A stretch of DNA of 64,000 nucleotides from Hemerocallis citrina (taxonomy: Eukaryota > Streptophyta > Magnoliopsida > Asparagales > Asphodelaceae). A program made the position numbers and the translations under genes. The stretch lies in contig CM030361.1 in NCBI GenBank assembly GCA_017893485.1, positions 139,890,461 through 139,954,460 on the forward strand, read 5' to 3'. The notes under the pieces were generated by a model. That model was not told the origin of the DNA, searched no databases, and worked only from the letters and a program-made list of their open reading frames with translations. Below are positions 34,342 through 45,865 of this stretch, one piece after another; the first letter of the stretch is position 1, and the number at the start of each line of letters is the position of its first letter.

Positions 34342-37300
34342 TATATGTGTGAATTGTTTGATGCATGATAGCCTATATAGATTGGGTATTCATGTTTAGA
34401 TTACATGTTGTTGATTAAATATGTGAAATTATGATATGATTGATTTGAGGACATTTTTAAATTTCTGTTTTAAGTTTTAGTTGCAATTTAGAAAAACATA
34501 TATATTAAACTAGACGGAATCAAGAGAAATTTTTTAATAGGAGAATCTCGTATATGTAAAGAACATCTTCGTAAAATTTCATAATATTTGGATGTCGTTT
34601 AGTATTTTAATAAAATCCAAACTTAGGACTTTTTTGTGTTTGGCTAGTTGCTGAAAATTTGTATACATTTCGGCTTCTTAGATGAAGTATTTTGAGGAAG
34701 GTCACAACTAAAAATTTTTAGTAGACTCGTTAAACTTTCTTTAGAGTCTAAGAAATCAATTTTTCATGAAGAATTGAATTTACAATGAATTTTACAAGAT
34801 TGAACAAATGGAAGTCGGTATAACATTTTGACCTGACCGTAGATTTCGAAGAATTCATGGTTATAGACACAATATTTTGGAGAAACTTATAACTACAAAG
34901 TTATAGTATACTTGTATACCTTTAATTTGATCTAAAGAACACAAGTTTTATGAAGTATAGAATTTTTTAGGATTTTTAGAAGTATCTCGAGTGGCAGTTT
35001 TCAGATTTTGAACCTACTGTTTTGCAAATGAATTTAGACGAAGTAATTGAGAATGGATTTAGATGATCTTAACTACAAATTTGTAGTAGATTCATTTATA
35101 TTTTCTATGAAACTAAGAGATCAATTTTTGGAGTAGTACTGAAATTTATATTATTTTTACAATACTTTTGGGATGATGTCTCAAGTAGAACATTCAAATA
35201 ATGGATTATATATAGATGCTGTTTCCTTGAATCGAAGTTGATAAGGAAATAGTCTTGGATTATTAGTTAGTGCATGTGGCTTAGGATCTTTGGGATTGTA
35301 GGTTTAAGCCTTGGTGAGCTCGGATTTGGAAGTATTTACAGTTTTTGAGTATATTGGAAATATAAATTGATTTCTGGGAAAATATTTTGATGATAATTTG
35401 TACAAACATTTTGGGTTAATTGTCCCACTTAGATAAGGGGTTGAACACATATTTGGTGATTGGATTTGAAGAATTTGAATAGAGATAATTTTAAAGGATA
35501 TTAGTATATTAGAGAATTAAGATTTGATGAAAATTGGTACAAATGTTTTGGATCAAACTCCATATTTAAATTAACAATTTAGTACATATTTAATAATTCA
35601 GATTGAGATATTAGAACCGAGATGATGTTCATTTAATTGAGGCTTTTGAAGTCCTATTTTAATAGTTTGGAAGATTTTATCTAGTTATTTGAAGATGACT
35701 AATTGGATGGAATGAATAAGAGATGACTTGAATATATGAATGAATGAAATTTGTAATTGATTATAAAGGAGGTTATGGATAACGTGGAAATATTGTGAAT
35801 ATGTTGGAATATGTGGATTCTAGAGGCTGAGCGAGACTCAGAGTACAAATTTGTGATTATGAAAGTTTGAGAAGTAGCCAGTGTGGGTTAACTTTCTCTT
35901 CGAGAAGTAGCTAGTGTGATGTAACATTCTCAGTTTTTTGTTTTAAGTCCGGTGAGTAAGCTAGCTCTAGGTCATAATTACTATAAGGATAGGCACTAGA
36001 AAAGAAGATGTGATAAAACCTGGGCAAACGTAAGTAGGGCATTTCTATATAGTCGGACAGTGGATTCCGGGACTATAGACCCAATTGGGTGGTGGTGTAA
36101 CACCCCACATTTTTATTTGAATTAAAAATGCATTTTTTTTATTTTTGCATGTATGATGCACATGCAAATTTTTATTCTCATTTTATTACTTTCATTTAGA
36201 AAATTTTAGCATGCATAAGTTTTTAATTAGCCTTCTTTTAACCCATGGACCCAAAAATGAAATCTAGCCCAATAGACAAGTTAATTAGTTGATTAAAGAA
36301 AAGCCCACCAGGATAATTAAACTAGTTAATTAAAATAAGAGCCCATGAATCAAGCCCACTAGTAAAATCACAAATTAAGTTGAGCTTGGACTAATACATG
36401 ACAAGTTACAACTTTTAGTATACATTTAGAGTTATAGAAATGTATTCATATTTGTATGTGCATGTGTGCATGTATGCACACTTGTTGGCCGGATTCATGC
36501 ACAGGATAGGCCGGTTTTGGACTAAGTGGGGGAGAGGAAAAGTTTGGAGGTTATGGGAGTTAAGCTTTTGAAAGGTTGGAAAGGTGAAGGGTTAGGAGTT
36601 TAGGAGTTGAGAAAATGAAGGGTTGAGAGAATTAAAAGAAAGAGTTATTAGGTGTAGAATTTTGCATATTAGACCCTAACAAAACCCTATAAATAGAACC
36701 CCCATTTCTCATTCTCTTTTGCACAAAAAACAATAACAAAATCAAAAGAAGAGAAAAAAAAGAGAGTAAGAGAGTTCTTGTGCTTGGAGAAGCCATTGCT
36801 AGGAGAAGGAGCTATTGCTAGAAGAGGAAGCTTTGCTAGGAGCAAGGAAGCGCTTGTGGAGCTAGGAGCAAGAAGGAGTCTTTTTCATTAGTAGTTTTCA
36901 TTCTTCAATTAAGGTGGGTGATCTCTTCCTTTCTAGAATAGAAATTTGCATGCTAAATAGTTTAATGAGTAGTATAAAGTTGAATATGATATTTGTAGAT
37001 AAAATCCATGCTAGCATAATATGCAATGCTCTTGTTGAGACTTAGTGAACAATTGTTACCATGCTAAATTAAAAAGGAGAATTCAACCAAAGAGTTAATC
37101 ATATGAACCATGCTAGAATGTTTGCAAATATATATATGTCAAATGTGTGATATATATATGAGTAATTGTTAAAGAATGATTTTTTTTGACATATACTTCA
37201 GAAACATGATGGTTAAGAAAGAAAAAGAAAAGAGAAAAAAATAATCTTAGTCATTTCTTGTCGACATATGTTAAAATTGTTTTGCATGAAAGAATTCTCT

Positions 37301-37654
37301 TGTGATGCTCATGGTTGATTAACATGTTTAAGTTTACAAAATTTAACTAGTATGATGAAATACATAAACTAGTTTTACTAAACATGGTTTTTAGTTTCGA
37401 GATTTTGAGAAAAGGTGTAATCTTGGATGCAAAAAAGAAAGGAAAAAATTATTTGAAAACGAAGATATATTTCTTAAAATAAGTTTGAACACTTTGATTA
37501 CTGTTTTAATATTTATCTCAGTCCAAAAGAGAATTTTTGTTTCAATACACTAAAAGGATGGATTATTTTGATTAATGAGTTTTGTTTAAAAGAATTAAAT
37601 TCAGTTTTGTATAAACAAAAGTATATTATTATAACTCTTAAACAGGAAATACAC

Positions 37655-37925
37655 TTAGACTTACTAGTTAGTCAGTGCAATATAGAGCATTGTTGAAAGA
37701 GTTCCTAGGTTCGAAACTTGATAGTTACATTCACTTTTGTTTCTTTTTTTAAAATACCGAAACTGAAACTAATATATTTTGGCATACAAATATGACACAA
37801 AGTCCACATGGACTAAGTGGCTAGTGGGTTCGGGATCTGGGTGGCGGCTGTGAGTTGCCGCAGGTCGCAGGTCATGGGTTCAAAACCCGACCTCACTTTT
37901 GATTATTTGTTTTGATTTTTTTAAA
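37655..37925 (+). other. Two tRNA-like modules in LTR G
   Basis: Module 1: A-box-like TTAGTCAGTGC and B-box-like GGTTCGAAACT near 37708-37718, then TTTGTTTCTTTTTTT. Module 2: TGGCTAGTGGG (37818-37828) and GGTTCAAAACC (37877-37887), then CACTTTTGATT. Both are conserved at the same positions in the LTR at 56101-59486. Confidence 0.6.
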
Positions 37926-37990
37926 CATGAATGGTCATTCGAATTGAAATAAAATCTTTGTATAAATATAATAAGAAGTGGAAATATTAA

Positions 37991-38612
37991 GAGATATTTT
38001 TCTTGTATATTTTTGAAGTACAAAAAGAAATGAAATTTTGAGAATATAACTTGTGGTGAAGAAAAGTAAAATATTATTTTGTGAAGTGATCTTTTAAAGT
38101 GATTACACTTGTATGTTGTTTAAGATATATTTTAAGCAAATTGAGACTTGAAATAGCTTGGATTGATTATAAAATTTCATGTGATTGTATTCCTTAAAGA
38201 AATATCTTTTTGCTTGTAAAAATTATGAATGGATGAATAAGATCTTGAATAGAGACAAGACTAAGCAAAAGATTGCGTTGTGAATAAGATATTGATATTT
38301 TAAAGAGATTGCTTTGTATATTTTTGAAGTACAAAAAGAAATGAAAATTTGAGAATATAACTTGTGGTGAAGAAATTAAAATATTATTTTGTGAAGTGAT
38401 CTTTTAAAGAGATTACACTTGTATGTTATTTAAGATATATTTTAAGCGAATTGAGACTTGAAATAGCTTGGATTGATTATAAAATTTCATGTGATTGTAT
38501 TCCTTAAAGAAATATCTTTTTTGCTTGTAAAAATTATGAATGGATGAATAAGATCATGAACAGAGACAAGACTAAGCAAAAGATTGCTTTGTGAATAAGA
38601 TATTGATATTTA
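37991..38612 (+). repeat. 311-bp tandem duplication inside LTR G
   Basis: The segment beginning near TTGTATATTTTTGAAGTAC and ending at AATAAGATATTGATATTT occurs twice, about 37991-38301 and 38302-38612, with few differences. The related LTR at 56101 has it once (about 58070-58370), so the duplication happened in this copy or its recent lineage. Confidence 0.87.
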
Positions 38613-40469
38613 GTGAATAAGTTGAAAGATAAAAATATCTAGGTTTAAGACTTGTTTACTAAAGGGTATGTGTACCCATGATTCTTGTACATGAGAAATT
38701 GTGATTTAGAGTTAGTAAGACCTCGGGTACCGGCACTGTTGAAATAAAAGATTTTGAGATGTGATTTTCAGATATGGCCATGGAGCTATCTCGATAAATG
38801 TTGATTAAGTCCGGTAGGAGGTAAAGCTAATTCTAGGTTTTGGAAATTTATTCATGTCTTGAACTAAACAATTAGGCACATAACTGAAGATGTAGTGAAC
38901 CTAGGCAAACATAAGTGGGTTGCTTTTATATAGTCGGCGGTGGATCTCCGTGACTGTGGTTACTCTGTAGGAGATGGGCCTTATCCGGGACTTAGCATAA
39001 TCGGGCGGAGGGTTTGCCATACTCCTATGTATATACATATACCGGGCTAGAAGGGCACTTGCGGGATGATTCACATGATGATGGATCTGTTATAACAGTC
39101 GGCGGTGGATATCCGTGGCTGGGGTCCATATTCTTGGAATGATCTAAATCTTGCTTCATTACTGGGTAGTTGTCTTAGCGACGGATCGAGCCCTTTATAG
39201 TGGAGTACGTAGGCACTTGCCCTCAGACCTATGTATTATGGGTTGCATAGAATCCGAACAAGTGTGCATTAGTGTCATCCTAGTATAAAATATGTGCATT
39301 AGGCATTAAGGCATGGCATCACTTACATGTTTAGCGTAGTCACGATTTAACACTTTATTGTTCATTCAACTTTTGTGATTTGTTAAAGTATGAGATCGTT
39401 ATATGTACGACATAGAGAGGATAGCCGAGTATAAAATTTTCATCAGTTGTAAGTGACTGACATGCCCACAGCTCAATATGCAGGTAATGGACTATTCATG
39501 AAGGAATAAAGATATTATGATGCAATCGATGACTTATTTAATAAAGTTGTACAAGTTGTATTTTTGTTTTCCATGTTGTAATCTTTTATTCTTCCGTTGT
39601 GTAAGTAAGATGTAAATGAACTCTGATGTATTATTGAAAAGTTTTAATTTCTATGTAATGTTGTACGAAGTGAAGTAAAGATCCTGTGAAATCTCGAATT
39701 CGGTCTTATTTAGAATTCGGGGCGTTACAGGTGGATTCCGGGACTGTGGTTGCTTGCAGAGCGAGATGAGCCTTAATTAAATTCAGGACTATGAATGATC
39801 GGGCGGTGGATTCTGGGATCTAACATATTATGGGGCTAGAGCAGTACTTGCGGGATGCTCACACGACGATGATTCTGTATAGTCGGGGGGTGGGTTCCGG
39901 GACTGGAATCCGTACTCGTGGAATCTCTAAACCTTGTTTTGTTACTGTAGTAGAATTTTCATGACGAGGGATTGAACCTATAATGAGGAGTACAATAATG
40001 GCTCGCCCTCACACCTATGTATTATGAGATGCATAGAATCCGAACAAGTATGCATTAGTGTCATCGTAGTGTCAATGTATGCATTAGGCATTAGGTCATA
40101 TCATTCAATGACATAATTAGGATAGTCGCTTTTCTATGTTTTTTGCATTCAAGTTTGTGTTTGCTAAAGTAGAAGAATCGCTATATTATAGCAATGCGTT
40201 AGTTGTATGCAACTGACGTGCCCACAGTTTTCTAGTTGCAGGATTGGACTAGGCATGGACCTGAAATCACTGTGATGGGTTATCATAAGATTGAAGAGCT
40301 TCCATTATTACACGTTGTATTGAACTTATTTTTTTTCGCTGTGTTATTGTAAAGAACAATTTTGTAAATGGAAAAGTTTTAAATTCCTTATATTTTTGTA
40401 CAAATTTGAAGTAAAAGATCCTGTTTGTGCTACAAATTACATGTGTTCAAAATCCGGGGCATTACAGAA

Positions 40470-40480
40470 TGGTATCTGAG
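40470..40480 (+). other. Primer-binding site of element E
   Basis: TGGTATCTGAG follows the LTR end (GGGGCATTACA) by three bases. It matches the initiator Met-tRNA-type PBS TGGTATCAGAG at 10 of 11 positions. The bases after it (AGTAGTACAAAATTATAAGGAA) resemble those after the PBS of the element at 56101. Confidence 0.75.
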
Positions 40481-41464
40481 TTGACTTCAATAAGTAGTAC
40501 AAAATTATAAGGAAAACACATCAGGGTGGAAATTAGAGTGTAAGTGTCAGTTTGGAGTCATGAATGTTATAGTTATTGATCTTGTATTCATGAAACTCTC
40601 CTCGTATACATTGATGTGATATTGTATGCAAGCATGTTTTCCTTTGTATCTCAAGTGCTATGGTTGGTTTAAACCTACATTCATGATACTTTATACGTAG
40701 GCTAACTTTTCTCTTTAAATTTCTTCGTGGATTTTCCTCGTAGTACTTTTCATCTTTAACGTTTAATATTTTTTTTCAAAGAATTATTTTCTTATACTAT
40801 TAATTCACCATGATATTTATTATTTTATCTACAATCCTTAGTCTTAATGTTTAAATTTTGTCTGACATGTTTTTCTGTCTTAAAATTTTGTCCTCCATAT
40901 TTTTATGTGCTTTTATGTTTACTCGTTTACATTTGCTATTACTTTTACGTATTTTTTTAAGTTTTAAATTACCACTTATTAATTATTATTGCAACTATTA
41001 TTTTCTTTAGTTATTATTTCTATTATATTTTTAAATTTTTAATTTTTACTTATGTACATTCATTTTATATGTGATTTGATTTTGTGATACTATATTTTTC
41101 CATTATCTTATATTGTCTTATATATTTCAGTGTATTTTTAACAAGATTGTAATATTTTTAATTATATAAATATGACGTACTTCTACACATTCTAAATCTT
41201 CTTTTCCTACAATTTTTGTTTTATAGCCTATATTCGATACTATTGTTATTACATATTATTTACTAGTTTGTTTTGTTATATTTATTTTTCACTAATAAAT
41301 AAATGCTTATTAATTTTGTCGCTTTATACTTCTCTAACATACTATGTACACTCACTAATTAAATTTTGCATTCTTGGTTACTACATATACTTTCCACCGA
41401 TTTCTATACATATATCATGTATTTCAACATACTTCTATACATATTATTTTACACTTATCCAATT

Positions 41465-41504
<40 letters not shown>

Positions 41505-41775
41505 TTTATGTTTATTATCCTAATTTACTACACTACATAATTATTGTTCTCATTCGCATTTGTATTTAAGCTCATGCACATTTTTATTCTATTTTTGTCG
41601 TAATGTTATAAATCCTTTTCATTACTACTTATTTTATATGTTCGATACTTAAAATCTATACCTTTTTTATCGCTGTAACTTCCTACTTCATTCCTTACTT
41701 TTACTCCTATTTATATCACAAATTTCAAAAACATAAAATCATACTTAAAATTGAACATCCAATATACAAGTACAT

Positions 41776-42129
41776 ATGGAAGGTTACATCATTCCATTCA
41801 CCGTTTTGGTGCAACCTGATGCCAAGAGGACAAATATGCAACTGGAAATCAATGGAGGCAAACTGCAACTGGATGTCGGGGAGGAAAAATCTGCAACTGA
41901 ATGTTCAGAAGGCAAACTACAACCGGATGTCGTGGAAGCAAATCTGCAACTTGATGTCAAGGAGGCAAGTCAGCAGTTGGACACCAACGAGGCGAACCCA
42001 CAACAAATGAGATTTTTCTACTTTAATAACCCTCACTTTTATTTCTATATATATCATCTACCACTATTTCATTTTTGTACTAGTTTATACCCTTTTATGA
42101 TGTTTTACAACTTAGCTTATACTACTTAA
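41776..42129 (+). CDS. Short open frame with 9-residue repeats in element E
   Basis: A 117-residue frame starting MEGYIIPFTVLVQPDAKR. Residues 22-75 are six tandem 9-residue units of the type QLDVxEANL, acidic and probably helical. After that the frame runs into the T-rich DNA and becomes hydrophobic and probably meaningless. I do not recognise the protein. It occupies the place where the element at 56101 has its acidic leader frame, so it may be a remnant of an equivalent leader or gag N-terminus. Confidence 0.35.
   Translation: MEGYIIPFTVLVQPDAKRTNMQLEINGGKLQLDVGEEKSATECSEGKLQPDVVEANLQLDVKEASQQLDTNEANPQQMRFFYFNNPHFYFYIYHLPLFHFCTSLYPFMMFYNLAYTT
41839..42000 (+). repeat. Six tandem 27-bp units
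   Basis: Exactly six units of 27 bp, each beginning CAACTG or a variant (CAACTGGATGTC, CAACCGGATGTC, CAACTTGATGTC). They keep the reading frame of the overlapping open frame throughout. Confidence 0.88.
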
Positions 42130-42872
42130 ACTTTATTATTTATAATACAGATATACTTATATATGCATTTTACTATTTATATTTGCTTCTACATCTATCA
42201 TATATGTGTTATTATTATTTTATTTATTTTTCAAATTATATTACTGGTTATTATTAATTATTTTATTACTTTGTTTTTTTATACGATTCCATTTTTATAT
42301 TTCATTGCTAACCTATCTTCAATATGTTTGTTACTCATATAACATAACTTTTATTATTTATACCTTCGTTTACTATCTATATTTTATTTCTATCCCAATT
42401 AATATTATATATTATTTCAATTATATATTGCTACTTTTACTATTATTTTATTCTGTTTCTCTAATTGCTTACAACTTTCATGTTATACTATTGTTGTTTC
42501 GTCATCTAGTTTTTATGCGTATTTACGTATAAAATATTATATATTGATTTTCGTGCTATACCTGACAACTTATAAATATTTGTTATATACTTATCATTAT
42601 TCTATAAAATTATCATGTAACTTCTACAAATGAAAATTTTATGATATTATTTTATACACATCATTATAATTTTTATTATTATACTTATATTATATTGTTT
42701 ATTCTTTCAACTAAAATTTAACACTCATATATTTTTAGATTTTTATCCAACGGTATTCTCTTAAATTGTTAATTCAATTTTTATCTCGTAATATATAGTA
42801 CTAGTTCAGTTTGCGATTTTAATCATTCTACCACTTATTACTTTGATAAATTTTGTTTACTAAGACTATGAA

Positions 42873-42876
42873 TAAT

Positions 42877-42911
<35 letters not shown>

Positions 42912-44427
42912 TTTGACTGGTTAAAGGTAAGGTAAGTCCCTACCTCACAAAATATACATTAATATAGGAGCAAAAACAAGTGCATATACACAAGGATCAA
43001 GTTCGTTCAGCTTACAACCTCTACCGAACCCTCGATCACCAGTTGAAGCACAGTAGAGTAGTTATGCTGAATTAAAGTTCATTACAATACTCAAAAATAA
43101 CTTCCAAAAGACAGAAAATGCGCTAGTACAGATGGGAGCTTAACCCGAGCAGCTATCTTCTCCGCTATCCGCCTGATCAATCCTGATGAGAGCCTATTTG
43201 AGGAGGACATCTTGGGCACTAGCCATCTGCACCTCACGTTATTTTCTCCTTCTTCTTGCTGCTCTCGACTCCATCTAGCCAAGATCGAAACCAAAATATT
43301 GCATTAGAAATAATTTCCCTTTGTTGGAAAATCTTAGAAGAAAAAATGCGCTCATTTCTAGCCAGCCGGATACTCCAACAGATTGAGATTGTGAGTACGT
43401 ACCAGGTGTGCCTGTGTACTTGTGCCCCAAAGAACCATGAAGTAAATCATTCATGTAAGTCAGCAGGCAAGGAGTGTATTTGGAAGAGTGTAGTGAAGTA
43501 GGTCTAAGTGTTAATAGCAATAGGGCATGCAAAGAAGATATAATAGGTCGTCTCAACAAGACATGCACAAGCTGTGCATGTCGTGTCTCCTAAGCAGCCT
43601 CTAGAGCGAAGGATATCCTTCGAGTTGAGTCTATTCCAACTCAGTTGCGAGGTGAAAATCTCGCATTTCAGGGGAGCTACGGAAGTCCATGTTGCCGCAA
43701 AATAAGGGGATCAGAGGCCAAAGATGATAAAGAAGTTGTAGGCTGACTTGACAGTGAAGGTTGCTGATGGTGTGAGCCTCCAAGAAGGGTGGTCCCCTGA
43801 ATTTGAAGGTTGATAGTCTGTAATCAGATCTAGCAGTCTCTGTCTCTCCTCACAAATAATGGGGTTAGAGACACAGTGAAGCCTTGGTTGCCTGTGCCAA
43901 GTGTTATTGATCCAAGTTCCTTGGGAGAGGACATCCGCCTCCGGATTCCATGCCGCAACAGCAAGTGTAGGACACAAGGAGGTTATGTTGTTGCCATTGA
44001 TCCATCTTGATGTCCAGAATTTGATTTGGTTTCCATTCCCTAGCTTCCAGTTAACATTCAACAAGAATTGCTCCTTGAGATTGAAAATTCCTTTCCAGAA
44101 GTTTGAAGCATTTGAAGTGCATGTCAAACTGTTAGAATTTCTTTTATAATATAAGCTACATAACGTTTGGCTAGCGAGCGTGTCTGAAGAGACAATCTTC
44201 CACCACCATTTCATGAGTGGGGCTTCATTAAAAACTTTCAGGTCAAGAATTCCAAGCCCTCCATGTTGCTTGGGTTGACAAATATTCCTTCACCGCATAC
44301 ATGCCACTCCTCTCATATCAGTGTCGGAGTCACTCCAAAAAAATCTACTACAGATCTGATCAATTCTTTTTATTACCCAATGGGGTAATCTAAAGAAGGA
44401 AGCAAAGTAGACTGGCAAAGCACTGAG
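42873..44427 (-). mobile_element. Second L1-type LINE fragment
   Basis: The (TTTA)n run at about 42873-42914 is the A-rich tail of a minus-strand LINE. Minus-strand frames give WWWKIV, FWTSRW, W..TPSATFTVKSAY and, near 44300-44400, LPHWVIKRIDQICSRFFW, which are the C-terminal ORF2 and zf-RVT regions of plant LINEs. The copy has several stops and shifts. The Sirevirus enters it at 44427, and its 5' continuation must be beyond the copia element, in the gap. The tail type differs from the first LINE, so it is a different lineage. Confidence 0.78.
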
Positions 44428-45838
44428 TGTTGATTCTTGATTTTGATGATCGCAACACATTGCACATGTATCTATGCTAATTTTACAGGTGCTATACACA
44501 AAGGACTTATTACCTTACAGCTGAACAAATGATCAAGCATAAAAGCTCCAGATAAAAGACAATGGCCAAAGCTTCACTCAAGACAAGACTCAAGACTCAA
44601 ATCAAGACTCAAGACTCAAGGCTTCAAGCTCAAATGTGTCAAATTGTTGTGTCTTGTAAAACATTGTATTTTTACTTTTGTTGAGTCTTAGTCTGTTGTA
44701 AAGCCTTGTCACACACACACACACACATTCACAATTTCATAATGTGTGTTTCTCAAAAATCACAAAAAGAGTCAAAACAGTTTGAAGTAATTTAACTTTT
44801 GAGTACCAGTCGACTGATGCCTCTGCCAGTCGACTGACAGTACAAAACTGTTTAAATTTATTCAAACTCTGACCAGTCGACTCATATGGCAACCCAGTCG
44901 ACTGTTCGAGTGCTTTTGACCGTTTTCTATTTTCAAAATCGAATTTTTCAAAATCAAAAACTAAAGATCCGTTGGTTGACAGTTGGAATAACTGTCTCCC
45001 AACATCCAGGAGATCAAACTCTATAAATAGAGTTCAGATCTCACTGAAAAGTTTCTCACAAGAATATACTTTTTGATCTGAGCACTCTTTGAGAAATTTC
45101 AAGTGAAAAGTGAGAAAAAGCCTTCAAGTTTTCAAACTCTTTGGTTCTCTACACTCAGTCCAGTATAGCAACAATTTCGCTCTGGACTGGGTATAGAAGT
45201 CGACCTTGTTTTTAGCCACGTGCAACAACACAATACACCAACAAGGTTATAGGTTGACTGTAAAGTTTTTCTTGTTCATTTTGCTCTCGGTTGGAGAGTG
45301 GTTTTTGACTCTAGGTTGTAGAGTCGGTTTGTTTCACTCTTGGCAGTAGAGTGGGTCTGCTTTCTCTGGTTGAGAGAAAGGACTACGGGTTAGACAAGGT
45401 TGTTATCTTAACGCCGTAGGGTATTCTTGTAAAATTTTTTTCAAGAATAGTGGAAATCTCAAGTGGGTTGCTTGGGGACTGGATGTAGGTCGGGAGGACC
45501 GAACCAGGATATATCTTGTGTACTCTGTGATTGGTTGTCTTGATTTCGCTCTTACTATTTGTTTACTTTTAGTTCTGTGAAACTTGTCTGGACAGTCGAC
45601 TCCTTGCACTATCAGTCGACTGATCAGTCTCGTATTAGTTGTACTGTCTTTGTGTCATCAGTCGCCTGCCATATCTATAAGTCGACTGCACCGAGTTATT
45701 GTATTTACTTTTATTTGATCTTTTCAGTCGACTGGTTCACAACCAAGTCGACTGCACCGAAGAAAATTTCCGCAATTTTTTATTAACACTATTCACCCCC
45801 CCCTCTAGTGTTTGTTGTCTCGCCTACAGGATCCAACA
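44428..45838 (+). repeat. 5' LTR of the Sirevirus
   Basis: 1411 bp with TGTTG...CAACA inverted ends. TATAAATA lies at 45022-45029, with a transcript-start region downstream. The palindrome CAGTCGACTG and close variants occur about ten times (44807, 44827, 44874, 44895, 45592, 45613, 45658, 45678, 45725, 45745). An AC microsatellite lies at about 44709-44726. Confidence 0.9.
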
Positions 45839-45840
45839 CT

Positions 45841-45851
45841 TGGTATCAGAG
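45841..45851 (+). other. Primer-binding site of the Sirevirus
   Basis: TGGTATCAGAG, complementary to the 3' end of initiator Met-tRNA, two bases after the LTR end. Confidence 0.9.
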
Positions 45852-45865
45852 CAAGGTTACAGGCT

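Larger units (their letters stand above)
36096..39729 (+). mobile_element. Solo LTR G inside the 5' LTR of element E
   Basis: Starts TGTAACACCCCAC at 36096 and ends GGGGCGTTACA at 39729 (3634 bp), with a perfect TSD GGTGG (36091-36095 and 39730-39734). It is the same subfamily as the LTR of the element at 56101 (long matching stretches from end to end). TATAAATA lies at 36688-36695 and tRNA-like modules at 37655-37900. An internal 311-bp duplication makes it longer than its relative. The stem-loop lies at about 39441-39470. Confidence 0.94.
27149..40466 (+). repeat. 5' LTR of element E (in three pieces)
   Basis: The pieces are 27149-28266, 34358-36095 and 39735-40466, about 3.6 kb in sum. 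The gaps are filled by a LINE (28267-34341) and solo LTR G (36096-39729). Every piece has its counterpart in the 3' LTR. The 5' copy carries about 250 bp (around 35840-36090 and the adjoining segment) that the 3' copy lacks near 53545. The degenerate tRNA-like module lies at 35258-35330 and the stem-loop at about 40196-40219. Confidence 0.88.
40481..42872 (+). other. G-poor, T-rich internal region of element E
   Basis: About 2 kb (roughly 40700-41770 and 42010-42870) of plus-strand sequence with very few G and abundant T, A and C, including TA and TTA runs. It gives hydrophobic Tyr/Ile/Phe-rich open frames that look like compositional artefacts. An isolated balanced segment at 41776-42010 carries 27-bp coding-type repeats. 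No gag, protease or RT motif was found. Confidence 0.55.

Noticed and set aside
41268..42532. Tyr/Ile/Phe-rich membrane protein frames
   Set aside because: They follow directly from the T-rich, G-poor composition; there are no starts, motifs or length beyond chance for such DNA.
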